A stretch of DNA of 11,886 nt. Source: a bacterium. Its GTDB lineage: Bacteria; Verrucomicrobiota; Kiritimatiellia; UBA8416. The notes beneath the pieces are model-generated. The model saw only the letters and a list, made by a program, of their open reading frames with translations. It was not told the DNA's origin and ran no database searches. The translations under genes were made by a program, and so were the position numbers. Numbering within the stretch: position 1 is the first letter of the stretch; every line of letters begins with the position of its first letter. The stretch is from NCBI GenBank assembly GCA_020048935.1, contig JAIFLS010000030.1, forward strand, positions 1 through 11,886, given 5' to 3'. Positions 1-8,119 of this stretch are shown here, piece after piece.

Positions 1-307
1 GGTCGAAAAGAGCATCCGAGTTCTCGTCAAGAGCGGTTACATTGATCGCATCACCTTCCCGCGGGTGGAATGTGATGGTGCCTCCCATGATTCTTCCCGG
101 CTTCTGGATCAGCCGCAGAATGGAGTAACTGGTGACCGATTTGCCGCAGCCGGACTCACCCACCAGCGCCGTAATGCGTCCCCGTCGCATGCTGAACGAG
201 ACACCGTCCACGGCCTTTATCTCACCCTCTTCGGTGTTGAAGTAAACGCGTAAATCATTTACATCAAGGACGGTGTCAGCGGCGGGTTCTTTCCTGAGCA
301 TTTCCAT
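1..307 (-). CDS. ABC importer ATP-binding protein, OppD/DppD type (partial, C-terminus outside window)
   Basis: This is the nucleotide-binding subunit that would power the peptide/oligosaccharide importer encoded just upstream; it acts on the cytoplasmic face of the membrane. About 102 N-terminal residues are visible. They begin MEMLRKEPAADTVLDVNDLR and contain the A-loop region (VYFNTEEGEIKAVDGVSF) and a perfect Walker A motif, GESGCGKS, at residues 50-57. The spacing of these elements is typical of OppD/DppD/OppF ATPases. The Q-loop, signature and Walker B motifs lie beyond position 1. The start is uncertain. ATG at 307 follows a GAGGAG about 12 nt upstream, ATG at 301 has AAGGA 7 nt upstream, and in-frame ATGs at 352 and 397 would overlap the permease gene and sit inside the 45-bp repeat. 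With the 307 start the gene begins 22 nt after the permease stop, so it belongs to the same transcript. Confidence 0.9.
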   Translation of the reverse strand, partial: MEMLRKEPAADTVLDVNDLRVYFNTEEGEIKAVDGVSFSMRRGRITALVGESGCGKSVTSYSILRLIQKPGRIMGGTITFHPREGDAINVTALDENSDALFD

Positions 308-329
308 GTCCTTAACCAACTCCTCACTC

Positions 330-1469
330 TCAATGATAGGGATCTGCTGCATCGCGCAGCCCGTCACCGACGAAATTAAAACACATATCTGCTGCATCGC
401 GCAGCCCGTCACCGACGAAATTAAAACACATTACCGTCAAAATGATGAAGAAAACCGGTAACAGCAACCAGGTATAGCTGATAACCGATTCAATCCGCAT
501 GCAGTCCTGCAGGAGAACGCCCCAGCTTACCACCGGCGGACGAAGCCCCAGCCCGAGAAAGCTCAGGGCCGTTTCGCCCAGGATCATGCCGGGCACGCTC
601 AGGGAGAGAGAGACGAGGATATGACTGGTCAGCCCGGGCAGCAGATGCCTGATCAGCACCCGTGACCGGCGGGCACCCAGCAGTCGCGCGGCCGTGGCAT
701 AGTCCTCTTCACGCAGGGAGATTATGCGACCGCGCACCACGCGCGCCAGACCGCGCCATCCCATAAGGCTTAGAACCAGTGTGATGGCAAAATAGACCGT
801 CAACGGCGACCACGTCACGGGCATTAGACCGGCAAAGAGAATCCACAGTGGCATTGTAGGAATGGCATTGAGAATCTCGATAAAACGCTGAATCATGTTG
901 TCGATTTTTCCCCCGGCATACCCGCTGATTCCGCCGATCAGGCACCCGAGGACAAACGAGAGCGAGATTCCGATCAATCCCACCGAAAGGCTGATGCGCG
1001 CGCCGTAGACGATACGGCTGAACAGGTCGCGTCCGAAACGATCGGCTCCAAGAAGATAGAAGGGCCGGCCATCGACAGATCCAATAAGGTGCCTTTCCAT
1101 GGGAATCACTCCCCAGAGTCTGTAGGGGTCGCCCTTGACCATGAAACCGAGTTTGATTACCGCACGTCGATCCTCGGTATAGCGATCCTGCAGATTGACG
1201 GGATCAATACTTCTGATCATGGGGTAGGCAGAAAGCCCGTGCTCCAGGCTGATGCGCGGCGGCTGAGGCGGGCAGTAGGCAAAATCGGTGTCCAACCTGC
1301 CTGGCAACTGCGGTGCTATACATTCGGCAAAGATGGCGATCAGATATAGCAATGCCAGCATGAATACCGAAAGCAGCGCCAGTTTGTGCCTGGCAAAACG
1401 GCGCGATACCAACTGCCACTGACTGGCGCACTCCAGCGTCGTTTCTTTCCCATTTGCATTATTTGTCAT
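330..1469 (-). CDS. ABC importer permease, OppC/DppC type, with duplicated C-terminal 15 residues
   Basis: This is the second transmembrane subunit (379 aa) of the importer. TM1 is at about residues 28-52. A long extracytoplasmic segment of roughly 100 residues follows and ends in the family motif GADRFGRDLFSRIVYGAR (about 150-167). The remaining helices run from about 165 to 352. The cytoplasmic EAA coupling loop that contacts the ATPase is EEDYATAARLLGARRSR (264-280) followed by IRHLLPG. Typical OppC proteins are about 300 aa; the excess comes from the TM1-TM2 segment, as in the longer OppC subfamily. The start is ATG 1469: it has GAGGA 6 nt upstream and overlaps the previous stop by 11 nt. 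The frame stays open to 1523, but that extension lies inside the upstream gene. The oddity is that the C-terminus reads MCFNFVGDGLRDAAD twice in a row before PYH. OppC proteins normally carry one such FNxxGDGLRDxxDP ending. Confidence 0.93.
   Translation of the reverse strand: MTNNANGKETTLECASQWQLVSRRFARHKLALLSVFMLALLYLIAIFAECIAPQLPGRLDTDFAYCPPQPPRISLEHGLSAYPMIRSIDPVNLQDRYTEDRRAVIKLGFMVKGDPYRLWGVIPMERHLIGSVDGRPFYLLGADRFGRDLFSRIVYGARISLSVGLIGISLSFVLGCLIGGISGYAGGKIDNMIQRFIEILNAIPTMPLWILFAGLMPVTWSPLTVYFAITLVLSLMGWRGLARVVRGRIISLREEDYATAARLLGARRSRVLIRHLLPGLTSHILVSLSLSVPGMILGETALSFLGLGLRPPVVSWGVLLQDCMRIESVISYTWLLLPVFFIILTVMCFNFVGDGLRDAADMCFNFVGDGLRDAADPYH
342..431. repeat. Exact 45-bp tandem duplication
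   Basis: Positions 342-386 and 387-431 are identical over all 45 bases. The unit is a multiple of three, so the permease frame is kept and gains a second copy of MCFNFVGDGLRDAAD. Each copy also carries an ATG (397 and 352 on the minus strand) in frame with the downstream ATPase, so the duplication doubles a potential ATPase start. No third copy or spacer is present, so this is not a CRISPR array. Perfect identity, including silent positions, means a very recent slippage event or an assembly artefact. Confidence 0.97.
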
Positions 1470-4400
1470 AGCGGATCCTCGGGTCAAGCCATACAAGCAA
1501 CAGGTCGCTGACCAGGGTGCCAAACATGCTCAGCAGTCCCAATACCATCAGCATGGAGCCGGCAAGGTACATATCCTGATCCAGTACGGAATTGAGCAGC
1601 AAAGGCCCCACAGTGGGCAAGCCCAGCACCATGGCGATGATGGCACTGCCGCTCACAAGCGCCGGAAAGAGACCGCCGATACCCGAGACAAACGGGTTCA
1701 GTGCAATCCTGACCGGGTATTTCAGCAACAGGCGGATCGGACGCATGCCTTTGGCGCGGGCCGTCACCACATAGGGTTTCTTGAGTTCATCCAACAGGTT
1801 TGCGCGCATGACGCGAATCATGCCGGCTGATGATTCAACGGCCACGATGACCACGGGGAGCCAAATGTGCTTCATCAGATCCATCACCTTGGCCCAGTTC
1901 CAACCCTCCATGGCTGCGAATTCGGGCGAGAAGAGGCCGGTTACGCCAGTGACGACCATCAGCACCAGGGCCAGCAGGAAGGTGGGGGTACACATGCCCA
2001 GAAAAGCCAGACTGGTAAAGGTGTAGTCCCCGATGGAATACTGTCTAACCGCCGAGTAAATGCCAATCGGCAGGGCAATGGCCCAGGTTAGCAGGACCGC
2101 CCCAAGGGTGATTAAAAAGGTCAGAAGCAAACGATCCCCCACCAGTTCGTTGACTGGCATGTTATCCTTCATGCTTAGTCCCAGATGTCCCTGCAGCAGA
2201 CCTTTGTCCTGCTCATTGAAACTGATGAACCAGCGCAAGCCCATCCAGTAGGCGTAGCGGACGACGACCGGTTTATCCAGATTGAAGGTTTTACGGATAT
2301 GCTCGATTTGCTGAATCTGGACCAAATCGCCCTCCTCTTCGAGCTGGGCAATTCGAACGGTGGTGTAATCACCGGAGGGGAGCTGGATAATCCAGAAAAC
2401 CAGCACCGAGATAACCACCAGCATGGGAACCATGAGGATTATCCGTTGCCTGACAAAAGGATGACGAATGACCAGCATGAGCATCAAAAACACCATCACG
2501 CCCAGCAGCAGCCAGCGGATTAACGGGGCAATCCAATTGCCACTCCGCGTTCCTGCTGCCACAGCAACCCCTGATTTCCCTTCCATACGGGATACCGGCG
2601 TGACGATCAGTCTCTGCAGGCTAGCGATTGTCGAGGGGTCGACATGGTTGAGCGGTTCATCCCAGAAGTAGGTCTCGATGCCGGCATTTCCGCCGGGGGA
2701 GTATGCTTGATAACCGTGGAACGCCTTCTTCGGCACGTTGCGGAATCCATTCTTGACCATCACCAGTTGCGGCAGCCCTTTGGTAATATTGATGGCCCAT
2801 ACCTCGTCTGCCATATTGAACATGGCCTTGTGAAGAATCGCCTTTTGTTTGTCCTGATCGCTTTCAGCCAGGACCTGGTCGTGAATCTGAAGGTTATCGC
2901 GTATTGGATGATTCAGAGCCGGGACCAAACCCGACAGCGCTTCACCCTCAGTTGTATGTAGACCGCCGGCGGTTAGCCATTTCTTATACCCGGGAGCCGT
3001 ATAGCTACTGGGATTGACCCCCTGGTTAATGGGGAAGTGAGGGTTGCCGCTCCACCAGCTGAGTTGCTGGCGACGCCCACCTCGTTCAACGCTGAATAGC
3101 GATGCACCCTGAGGTCGCAGGATTACCCGCAACCCTATCGTTTGCCAGTCTTCGATGATGAACTGGGCCGTTTCAACATCGGCTGCCGGGGGTACATTCT
3201 GGATCAGGGTCAGTCGCTTCCCGTCGGGGAACGTCCGGTAGCCCTCGCTGTCGCGCCGCGTCAGCTCAAGCTCATCCAACAGCCGGTTGGCCAATGCGGG
3301 GTCATACTCGTGATGAAGCGTTGCCAAGTCCGGAAAGTACCACTGCGTTCCCTTTTCCGGCATCATGGCCATGGGTTCACCCACCCCGCGGTAGACTGCA
3401 TTAATAATTCGTTCCCGGTTGATTGCGACCGACAAGGCTATTCGAAAACGCCTTTCCTGCAGGAGTTGTGCCAGTGCTTTGCCATTGGGTGCCGCGTCAT
3501 CACGCATGGTAATGTTCGGATAGATGACATACGGGACTTCTCCATTCCACCAGTGATACACCTGGAAACCGTACTGATCGCGGTTTCGCATGTAGAGCGT
3601 ATAGTCGAGGAACAGGTTGTATCCCCATTGCATCGAAACTCCGCCTTGTGAGAAACCGACACCCGTCTGCATGATCTGCGGGTTAAAGAGTATCCGGTCC
3701 AGATACGGCAACTGGTTGCCCTCGGTGTCAACCACCCAGTAATATGGGTTTCGGACGGCTGATTGCGGATCCAGCGTCGTGTATTTACGGTAGAGCCACG
3801 GCCACATGCGGGGGTGTTCCGGATTGCTGTAATCCTTGACTTGACTATATACAGCGACAGGAGAACTTGTCTTCAAGATATCCATCCACTTGGCGACGAG
3901 CTCGGGGTTACGCTCGGGATGTGTTGGATGAAACGGTTTCAGATAATGAGCCGGGGCGTTGGCGATCTCAAGTCTGGCGGCGACAAAGCGGGGGAAGGCA
4001 CCGTATGGCTCCGGGAAACTGAATGTCACCGTATAGTCATCCTCTTTCCGAACTTCAGGAGCCCGGTTACGGATCAGCATGTCCCGACCGGGGTTGCTCT
4101 GAATATCCTTGCAGTTCTCCTCCCAGTCCCACCAGTACAGGATGTCATCAGCCGTGAAGGGATGTCCATCCGACCATCTCACACCTCGACGCAGATGAAA
4201 GGTGAACTTGCGATTGTCATCCGATACCGTGTATCCCTTGGCCAGATGGGGAACCAGATCCCTGCCGTAGACGTCATGATGCAGAAGGGTCGATGCGGAT
4301 CCGCGATAGGAAACCCAACGGATGCTGTCACTACTGGTCCAGGTGCCGCCGTAATTCCCGATACCTTCAACGCCCTGCATGACCAGCGGCTCGCTGACCC

Positions 4401-4731
4401 ACTTTCCGTCCACGTCGCATCCTATCCTTTCATGAACCGGTGGCAGTTTTCCCTCCTTGACCAGTTCCTTCAGCATGGGCGCTTCGTTACGCGGATACCA
4501 CTCCGCCTGCGCCTGTTGTGAATAATCGACATCAACGACCAGCCGGGGCGGTTCGCCGGTAAGGCTGATCTGTCGCAATGCCTCCGCCTCGGTAATCGTT
4601 TCGGGGGGAGGTGAGACCGGTGCATGAAAGACCCTGCCGGGGCGGAACATGTAACTGAGCAGGCACACTAGGGCCGCAAACAGCACCAGGGCGTTGCCCA
4701 ATCCCCTGAACAAACGTATCAGTCGTTTCAA
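1459..4731 (-). CDS. Fused solute-binding protein (SBP family 5) and OppB/DppB-type permease
   Basis: One continuous 1090-residue frame combines two importer subunits that are usually separate. Residues about 11-27 form an N-terminal membrane anchor or signal segment without a clear lipobox. Residues about 100-700 are a family-5 solute-binding domain, with landmarks VRWSDGHPFTADDILYWWDW (184-203), RNPYYWVVDTEGNQLPYLDR (327-346) and RFRIALSVAINRERIINAVY (428-447). An extra hydrophobic helix lies at about 735-755, then a basic stretch (RHPFVRQR, 756-763). Residues 761-1090 are a complete OppB/DppB permease: its first helix at about 765-782 and the EAA loop around YVVTARAKGMRPIRLLLKYP (987-1006). 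The length of the permease part (about 330 aa) is normal for the family. The start appears to be TTG at 4731, overlapping the upstream TGA as TTGA; no ATG exists before codon 28. The cargo is inferred to be rhamnose-containing oligosaccharides because of the neighbouring GH78. The family also transports peptides, so this is not proven. Confidence 0.92.
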   Translation of the reverse strand: MKRLIRLFRGLGNALVLFAALVCLLSYMFRPGRVFHAPVSPPPETITEAEALRQISLTGEPPRLVVDVDYSQQAQAEWYPRNEAPMLKELVKEGKLPPVHERIGCDVDGKWVSEPLVMQGVEGIGNYGGTWTSSDSIRWVSYRGSASTLLHHDVYGRDLVPHLAKGYTVSDDNRKFTFHLRRGVRWSDGHPFTADDILYWWDWEENCKDIQSNPGRDMLIRNRAPEVRKEDDYTVTFSFPEPYGAFPRFVAARLEIANAPAHYLKPFHPTHPERNPELVAKWMDILKTSSPVAVYSQVKDYSNPEHPRMWPWLYRKYTTLDPQSAVRNPYYWVVDTEGNQLPYLDRILFNPQIMQTGVGFSQGGVSMQWGYNLFLDYTLYMRNRDQYGFQVYHWWNGEVPYVIYPNITMRDDAAPNGKALAQLLQERRFRIALSVAINRERIINAVYRGVGEPMAMMPEKGTQWYFPDLATLHHEYDPALANRLLDELELTRRDSEGYRTFPDGKRLTLIQNVPPAADVETAQFIIEDWQTIGLRVILRPQGASLFSVERGGRRQQLSWWSGNPHFPINQGVNPSSYTAPGYKKWLTAGGLHTTEGEALSGLVPALNHPIRDNLQIHDQVLAESDQDKQKAILHKAMFNMADEVWAINITKGLPQLVMVKNGFRNVPKKAFHGYQAYSPGGNAGIETYFWDEPLNHVDPSTIASLQRLIVTPVSRMEGKSGVAVAAGTRSGNWIAPLIRWLLLGVMVFLMLMLVIRHPFVRQRIILMVPMLVVISVLVFWIIQLPSGDYTTVRIAQLEEEGDLVQIQQIEHIRKTFNLDKPVVVRYAYWMGLRWFISFNEQDKGLLQGHLGLSMKDNMPVNELVGDRLLLTFLITLGAVLLTWAIALPIGIYSAVRQYSIGDYTFTSLAFLGMCTPTFLLALVLMVVTGVTGLFSPEFAAMEGWNWAKVMDLMKHIWLPVVIVAVESSAGMIRVMRANLLDELKKPYVVTARAKGMRPIRLLLKYPVRIALNPFVSGIGGLFPALVSGSAIIAMVLGLPTVGPLLLNSVLDQDMYLAGSMLMVLGLLSMFGTLVSDLLLVWLDPRIRYDK

Positions 4732-7280
4732 AGTGGTTCCATCCCGATTTGTGATTCCACTGCGATCGTGTGGTACCCCTCAGCCAGCGGCTGCGTCAAT
4801 TCCATGCAGCGGCTGCCAAGCTCGTCCCGCTTTAGCCGGCAGTCAGCCTGGACTCCGTTTACCAAAACCATTCGTGTCGATTCGGCAAAGCAACAATTAG
4901 CGAAGCAGCCCGTTGGCACGCTTAGCCGGTAGGTCACCTTGCCTGCTCGTTGCTCGAATCCTGCATTTACGGTTCCTTGAGGTGTACGAATGCTGATGGA
5001 GGCCGATGTCAGCTTCGCGGGTAGGCGGGGAGCAAAACGGATTTTCTTCCAGCCCGGTGATGCCGGTCGCAATCCCATCAGCTCATGCGCCACCATGTGA
5101 ATGGGAGCGCTGCTCCAGGGATGGCACCAGCTCGTGTTCCACTTCAGGTCCGGTGCCCACGCTTCCATACAGGTGGTGGCTCCAGCCTCCAGCATGGAAT
5201 GCCAGGAATGTAAATCACGGCTGGTGATCAGATCGTAGGCTAGTTCCGTTTCCCCGGCGTCATAGAGAGCCTTGAGCACGAAGAAGGAAAAGTATACGCC
5301 ACAACTCAGTCGCTTCCGGGTCACCAGCTCGACCACCGGAGCTTGTTGTTCCGGTGAAAGCATACCGGACATGAGCGGGGTGATGTTGGCATGCAAGGCA
5401 CTGTGGCTTGACCCGTTGCGATCGACAAAGAGGCCTGTGGCCGGATCGCGCAACTGCTTCAACACGGCTGTTCGCAGCCGATCGGCTCGACCCGCTACGG
5501 CCTTCTTCACGGACGGGCAACTGGCTGCTTCCGCCAGCCGTTCAGCGGCCTGCAGTGCGCAACGGTAGAATCCCTGTACCATCGTGTTGACCATGCCCAC
5601 GGGATCGTCTTTCTCGGTTCGCGCTCCCATCAGGTATGGATCGTCGTAATCATCACGCAGGTTCTTTGGCCAGTCCACGAGGACGGAGTATCGCTTCGTT
5701 TGATGGGAAAAGACATCCTGCAAGAGGCCATCTGCGTTCTCGAAGGCCGCGTAGTAAGCGAGCAGTCCCTCGAGAACCGGCATCATCTTCTGCACAAAAG
5801 CCAGATCGCCTGTCCATTGGTAGTAGTACTCCAGCAGGACAGGCCAGAGCAGCGAGTATTCGGCCAGTTCACCGTTCACATAGTTGGGTGCCGTGGAATG
5901 AAGCCCCGGACAGTACCGGCTCGTACTGGCCACATCCTTTAGAAACTTGCGCAGGATCCTGGCGTCACCAGTCAGGATCAGGTGGCTGATCCCGGTGACG
6001 AACCCATCACCCATAAACCCGCCCTTTTCGCGCGTCGGACAGTCGAGATACGTATCAAGGGTGCCCACCCGCACCCCATTACGGCAAAGGCTCCAGATAT
6101 CATTCAGCAACGGATTGGAGCTGGTGAAGCTTGATGCGTCTTCAGGGAACGGATAATGACGCTCATGGGCCCAAACGCGATCTGCTGCACCGGACGGCCT
6201 CAGTTGCGGCGCAACTGGGCTACATGTAGCCCGCTCGCGCCGCGAGCGTGGCTCTCCCTGCTCGCCCACGGGAACAAGCTCCTCCGGCCAATTCAACACC
6301 TCGACGTAGCGGAACCCCTTGTAATCAAAGAATTCCAGACGTTCATCGGCCCGGCCCGAGAGTGTGCAGAACTCCTGGTATGTGCAGTTGCAACGCATTT
6401 CAAAGCGGACACTGTCCGGACCATCGGTCTCCTCGCCGTGCCGGATCTCAACCTCGTGACCGGCGGTACCGCTAACCAGAAAAGCCGTCTCACCGGATAG
6501 CTCCGATCCGAAATCGATGAAGTAGTGCCCTTTTCCTTTACAGACAATTCGTTCCGGCTGGCGTTTGAACACGGCGACCGGCGGGGTCTGCTGCGGCGAG
6601 AGTGAATAAATCCCGGGCACTCCACTCACGACAGGACGCGGCCACTGGCTGTCGTCGAATCCCGCCAGGTTCCATCCAACCGGAAGTTTGCGCAGATCGA
6701 TATGCTCGGAGAAGGCCGTCTGATAGCCGAGAATCTGACGCGACGCATAGGCATCGGTCTGCCAGCAACGCCATTCGCCATCAGAGACTAACGTCGTGGA
6801 GGAGCCATCCTCATACTCGATCACGAGCTGTAGCAGCATCCCTTGAAGATTGTCTCCGCTGGGAAACGTCAGGCAGTGCATGCCGTGATAGAAAGCATGC
6901 ACGCCGATGCAGTTCGGCACCCCCCCGGTCAACCACTCCGTGACGTCCCAGGCATTGTAGGGATAATCAGACGGATAGGCGGGCGCGGGACCGGTGCCGA
7001 TGAACGTGCCGTTGATGTATAGCTTGTAGCAATCGTCGGCAGTGATGTAGAGGCGTGCCTGACGGATCGCGGCATGGACGGGAGTCAGCTCGCGCCGGAA
7101 CAATGTGTGGATATTGCGGATCTTGCCGTTCAACTCTTCGCTACGACCCGGGTCGATCAGCTCACGGTACCCAACCCCGTCAAATATCGGATCCTTGAGC
7201 CAATACGCCTGCCACTCGACACCACTGCGGGGATCGGAAGGCTCAACGGGAATTCCGCCTATTTGTACGCGCTTTTTCAT
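4728..7280 (-). CDS. GH78 alpha-L-rhamnosidase, cytoplasmic
   Basis: This enzyme (850 aa) would release L-rhamnose from oligosaccharides by inverting hydrolysis. There is no signal peptide (starts MKKRVQIGG), so it is predicted to act on imported sugars in the cytoplasm. Architecture by recognition: an N-terminal lectin-like beta-sandwich (about 70-180, with ARLYITADDCYKLYINGTFI), a second sandwich (about 185-330), an (alpha/alpha)6 catalytic barrel (about 385-745) and a C-terminal sandwich (about 746-850). The acidic motif DCPTREKGGFMGD gives D413, E418 and D425, matching the spacing of the catalytic Asp/Glu/Asp set described for Bacillus GH78 (RhaB). E706 in GATTCMEAW is the likely second catalytic Glu, and H720 lies in the conserved C-terminal His region. 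The ATG at 7280 overlaps the upstream TGA (ATGA). The frame is open to 7694, but that part is a shadow of the DUF1961 gene. The oddity is an Arg/Pro/Gly-rich stretch at about residues 337-367, encoded by a palindrome cluster. Confidence 0.93.
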   Translation of the reverse strand: MKKRVQIGGIPVEPSDPRSGVEWQAYWLKDPIFDGVGYRELIDPGRSEELNGKIRNIHTLFRRELTPVHAAIRQARLYITADDCYKLYINGTFIGTGPAPAYPSDYPYNAWDVTEWLTGGVPNCIGVHAFYHGMHCLTFPSGDNLQGMLLQLVIEYEDGSSTTLVSDGEWRCWQTDAYASRQILGYQTAFSEHIDLRKLPVGWNLAGFDDSQWPRPVVSGVPGIYSLSPQQTPPVAVFKRQPERIVCKGKGHYFIDFGSELSGETAFLVSGTAGHEVEIRHGEETDGPDSVRFEMRCNCTYQEFCTLSGRADERLEFFDYKGFRYVEVLNWPEELVPVGEQGEPRSRRERATCSPVAPQLRPSGAADRVWAHERHYPFPEDASSFTSSNPLLNDIWSLCRNGVRVGTLDTYLDCPTREKGGFMGDGFVTGISHLILTGDARILRKFLKDVASTSRYCPGLHSTAPNYVNGELAEYSLLWPVLLEYYYQWTGDLAFVQKMMPVLEGLLAYYAAFENADGLLQDVFSHQTKRYSVLVDWPKNLRDDYDDPYLMGARTEKDDPVGMVNTMVQGFYRCALQAAERLAEAASCPSVKKAVAGRADRLRTAVLKQLRDPATGLFVDRNGSSHSALHANITPLMSGMLSPEQQAPVVELVTRKRLSCGVYFSFFVLKALYDAGETELAYDLITSRDLHSWHSMLEAGATTCMEAWAPDLKWNTSWCHPWSSAPIHMVAHELMGLRPASPGWKKIRFAPRLPAKLTSASISIRTPQGTVNAGFEQRAGKVTYRLSVPTGCFANCCFAESTRMVLVNGVQADCRLKRDELGSRCMELTQPLAEGYHTIAVESQIGMEPL
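6180..6272. repeat. Palindrome cluster inserted in frame in the GH78 gene (possible mobile palindromic element)
   Basis: Three inverted repeats lie side by side. CAGTTGC-ggc-GCAACTG is at 6201-6217. GGGCTACATGTAGCCC is a perfect 16-bp palindrome at 6217-6232. CGCTCGC-gcc-GCGAGCG is at 6232-6248. A fourth, weaker pair (CGTGG/CCACG) is at 6247-6251 and 6266-6270. The stretch encodes about 31 residues (about 337-367, including EQGEPRSRRERA) between the second beta-sandwich and the catalytic barrel. The flanks, WPEEL before and VWAHERHYPF after, read like ordinary GH78 sequence. Such density of perfect palindromes inside coding DNA is unlike the rest of the window. The outer borders are estimates, and no target-site duplication was identified. 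Confidence 0.6.
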
Positions 7281-8119
7281 ATCTCTGGTGAGGCGGGTAT
7301 GACCGGCGAACTGATCCGGATATTCTTGTAACAGGCCGAACGGGTGAACATGTGGCGTAAGCCAATCCGCCCCTCCGTAATGGCGGGCAGCTTCGGGTCG
7401 CTCATGTGACAGTAGTACACCTGGCCGGGATTCTCGATGCGCATGAAGAGCTCGCACCCCTTCTTGATGACACTGATGTGATGCTTCACGCCGGTGGCGA
7501 AGAGACCATCGGGATAATAATCCGGTGCGAGATCGGTACCCTTCAGCCCGTCCTTGCCCGGCAGGTACCGGCGGGCGCGGATGTACTGGCGGTCGTCCTT
7601 GCCCGAATTGTCGTAGGCCGCGTAGCTGATGTGATAGGTGTTCATGTTGTCGAAGTAGGTCTTCATGGCCGGCACCTTGCGCAGCTCGTTCCACTGGGTA
7701 ATGTCTTTCGCATACGGACCCTCCCCGCTGCCGGTGGCTTGAATGTATAGGATCGTCACGCAGCGTCTCTCGTTGTCAATCCGCGTATAGTCGTAGTCGA
7801 TCTTCACGTCTCCGGTAAAACTCTCCTTCGTCCACAGCACCATGTGATGGGCATCATTCCTGAACTCCGGCCCGGCCGTCAGCGTCATGCCCTCCGGACT
7901 GCTCGTCGCCGCGCCAATCTCTCCGTCCAGAAACCATTTCTCTTTCCAGTTGCCAGTACAGGCATCGGTGAACACTTCTTTCCATTCCCCTGCTGATGCT
8001 TCCTCAAATGCTCTCTTGTCAGACTCTTTGTCCATGCCTGCCTCCGTTCGCGTTCCCGCCCATACGGCGCTCACGGCCATAACACACAGGATGGCGGTCC
8101 ATATTGTCGTGTTTCTCAT
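7277..8119 (-). CDS. Secreted DUF1961 (YesU-like) protein
   Basis: This 280-aa protein has a signal peptide (MRNTTIWTAILCVMAVSAVWA, cleavage probably after residue 21) and is predicted to be exported. The rest resembles the DUF1961 family, a concanavalin-like beta-sandwich fold whose Bacillus member YesU lies in the rhamnogalacturonan-utilisation (yes) cluster. Matching blocks recalled from that family are AHHMVLWTKESFTGDVKIDYDY, split here as AHHMVLWTKESF and TGDVKIDYDY (about 90-111), the region around TYHISYAAYDNSG, and the C-terminal GRIGLRHMFTRSACYKNIRI. The biochemical function of DUF1961 is not settled; a polysaccharide-binding or lyase/hydrolase role is inference. ATG 8119 overlaps the upstream TGA (ATGA), and GGGAG lies 7 nt upstream inside the end of the previous gene. 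The gene ends in an ATGA overlap with the rhamnosidase gene, so the two should be made together. B. subtilis YesU has no such signal peptide, so the location may differ. Confidence 0.8.
   Translation of the reverse strand: MRNTTIWTAILCVMAVSAVWAGTRTEAGMDKESDKRAFEEASAGEWKEVFTDACTGNWKEKWFLDGEIGAATSSPEGMTLTAGPEFRNDAHHMVLWTKESFTGDVKIDYDYTRIDNERRCVTILYIQATGSGEGPYAKDITQWNELRKVPAMKTYFDNMNTYHISYAAYDNSGKDDRQYIRARRYLPGKDGLKGTDLAPDYYPDGLFATGVKHHISVIKKGCELFMRIENPGQVYYCHMSDPKLPAITEGRIGLRHMFTRSACYKNIRISSPVIPASPEI

Noticed and set aside
342..431. Two repeat units as a minimal CRISPR array
   Set aside because: The copies are directly adjacent with no spacer, are within coding sequence and keep the frame. It is a tandem duplication.
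3763..4521. Long plus-strand open frame (252 codons) inside the binding-protein region
   Set aside because: It lies wholly antisense to a gene with clear family motifs, its translation resembles nothing, and open antisense frames are expected in GC-rich coding DNA.
7281..7694. Possible N-terminal extension of the GH78 gene
   Set aside because: The frame is open, but its translation is Arg/His/Gln-rich shadow sequence over the DUF1961 gene. The ATG at 7280 gives an ATGA overlap and a normal GH78 N-terminus.
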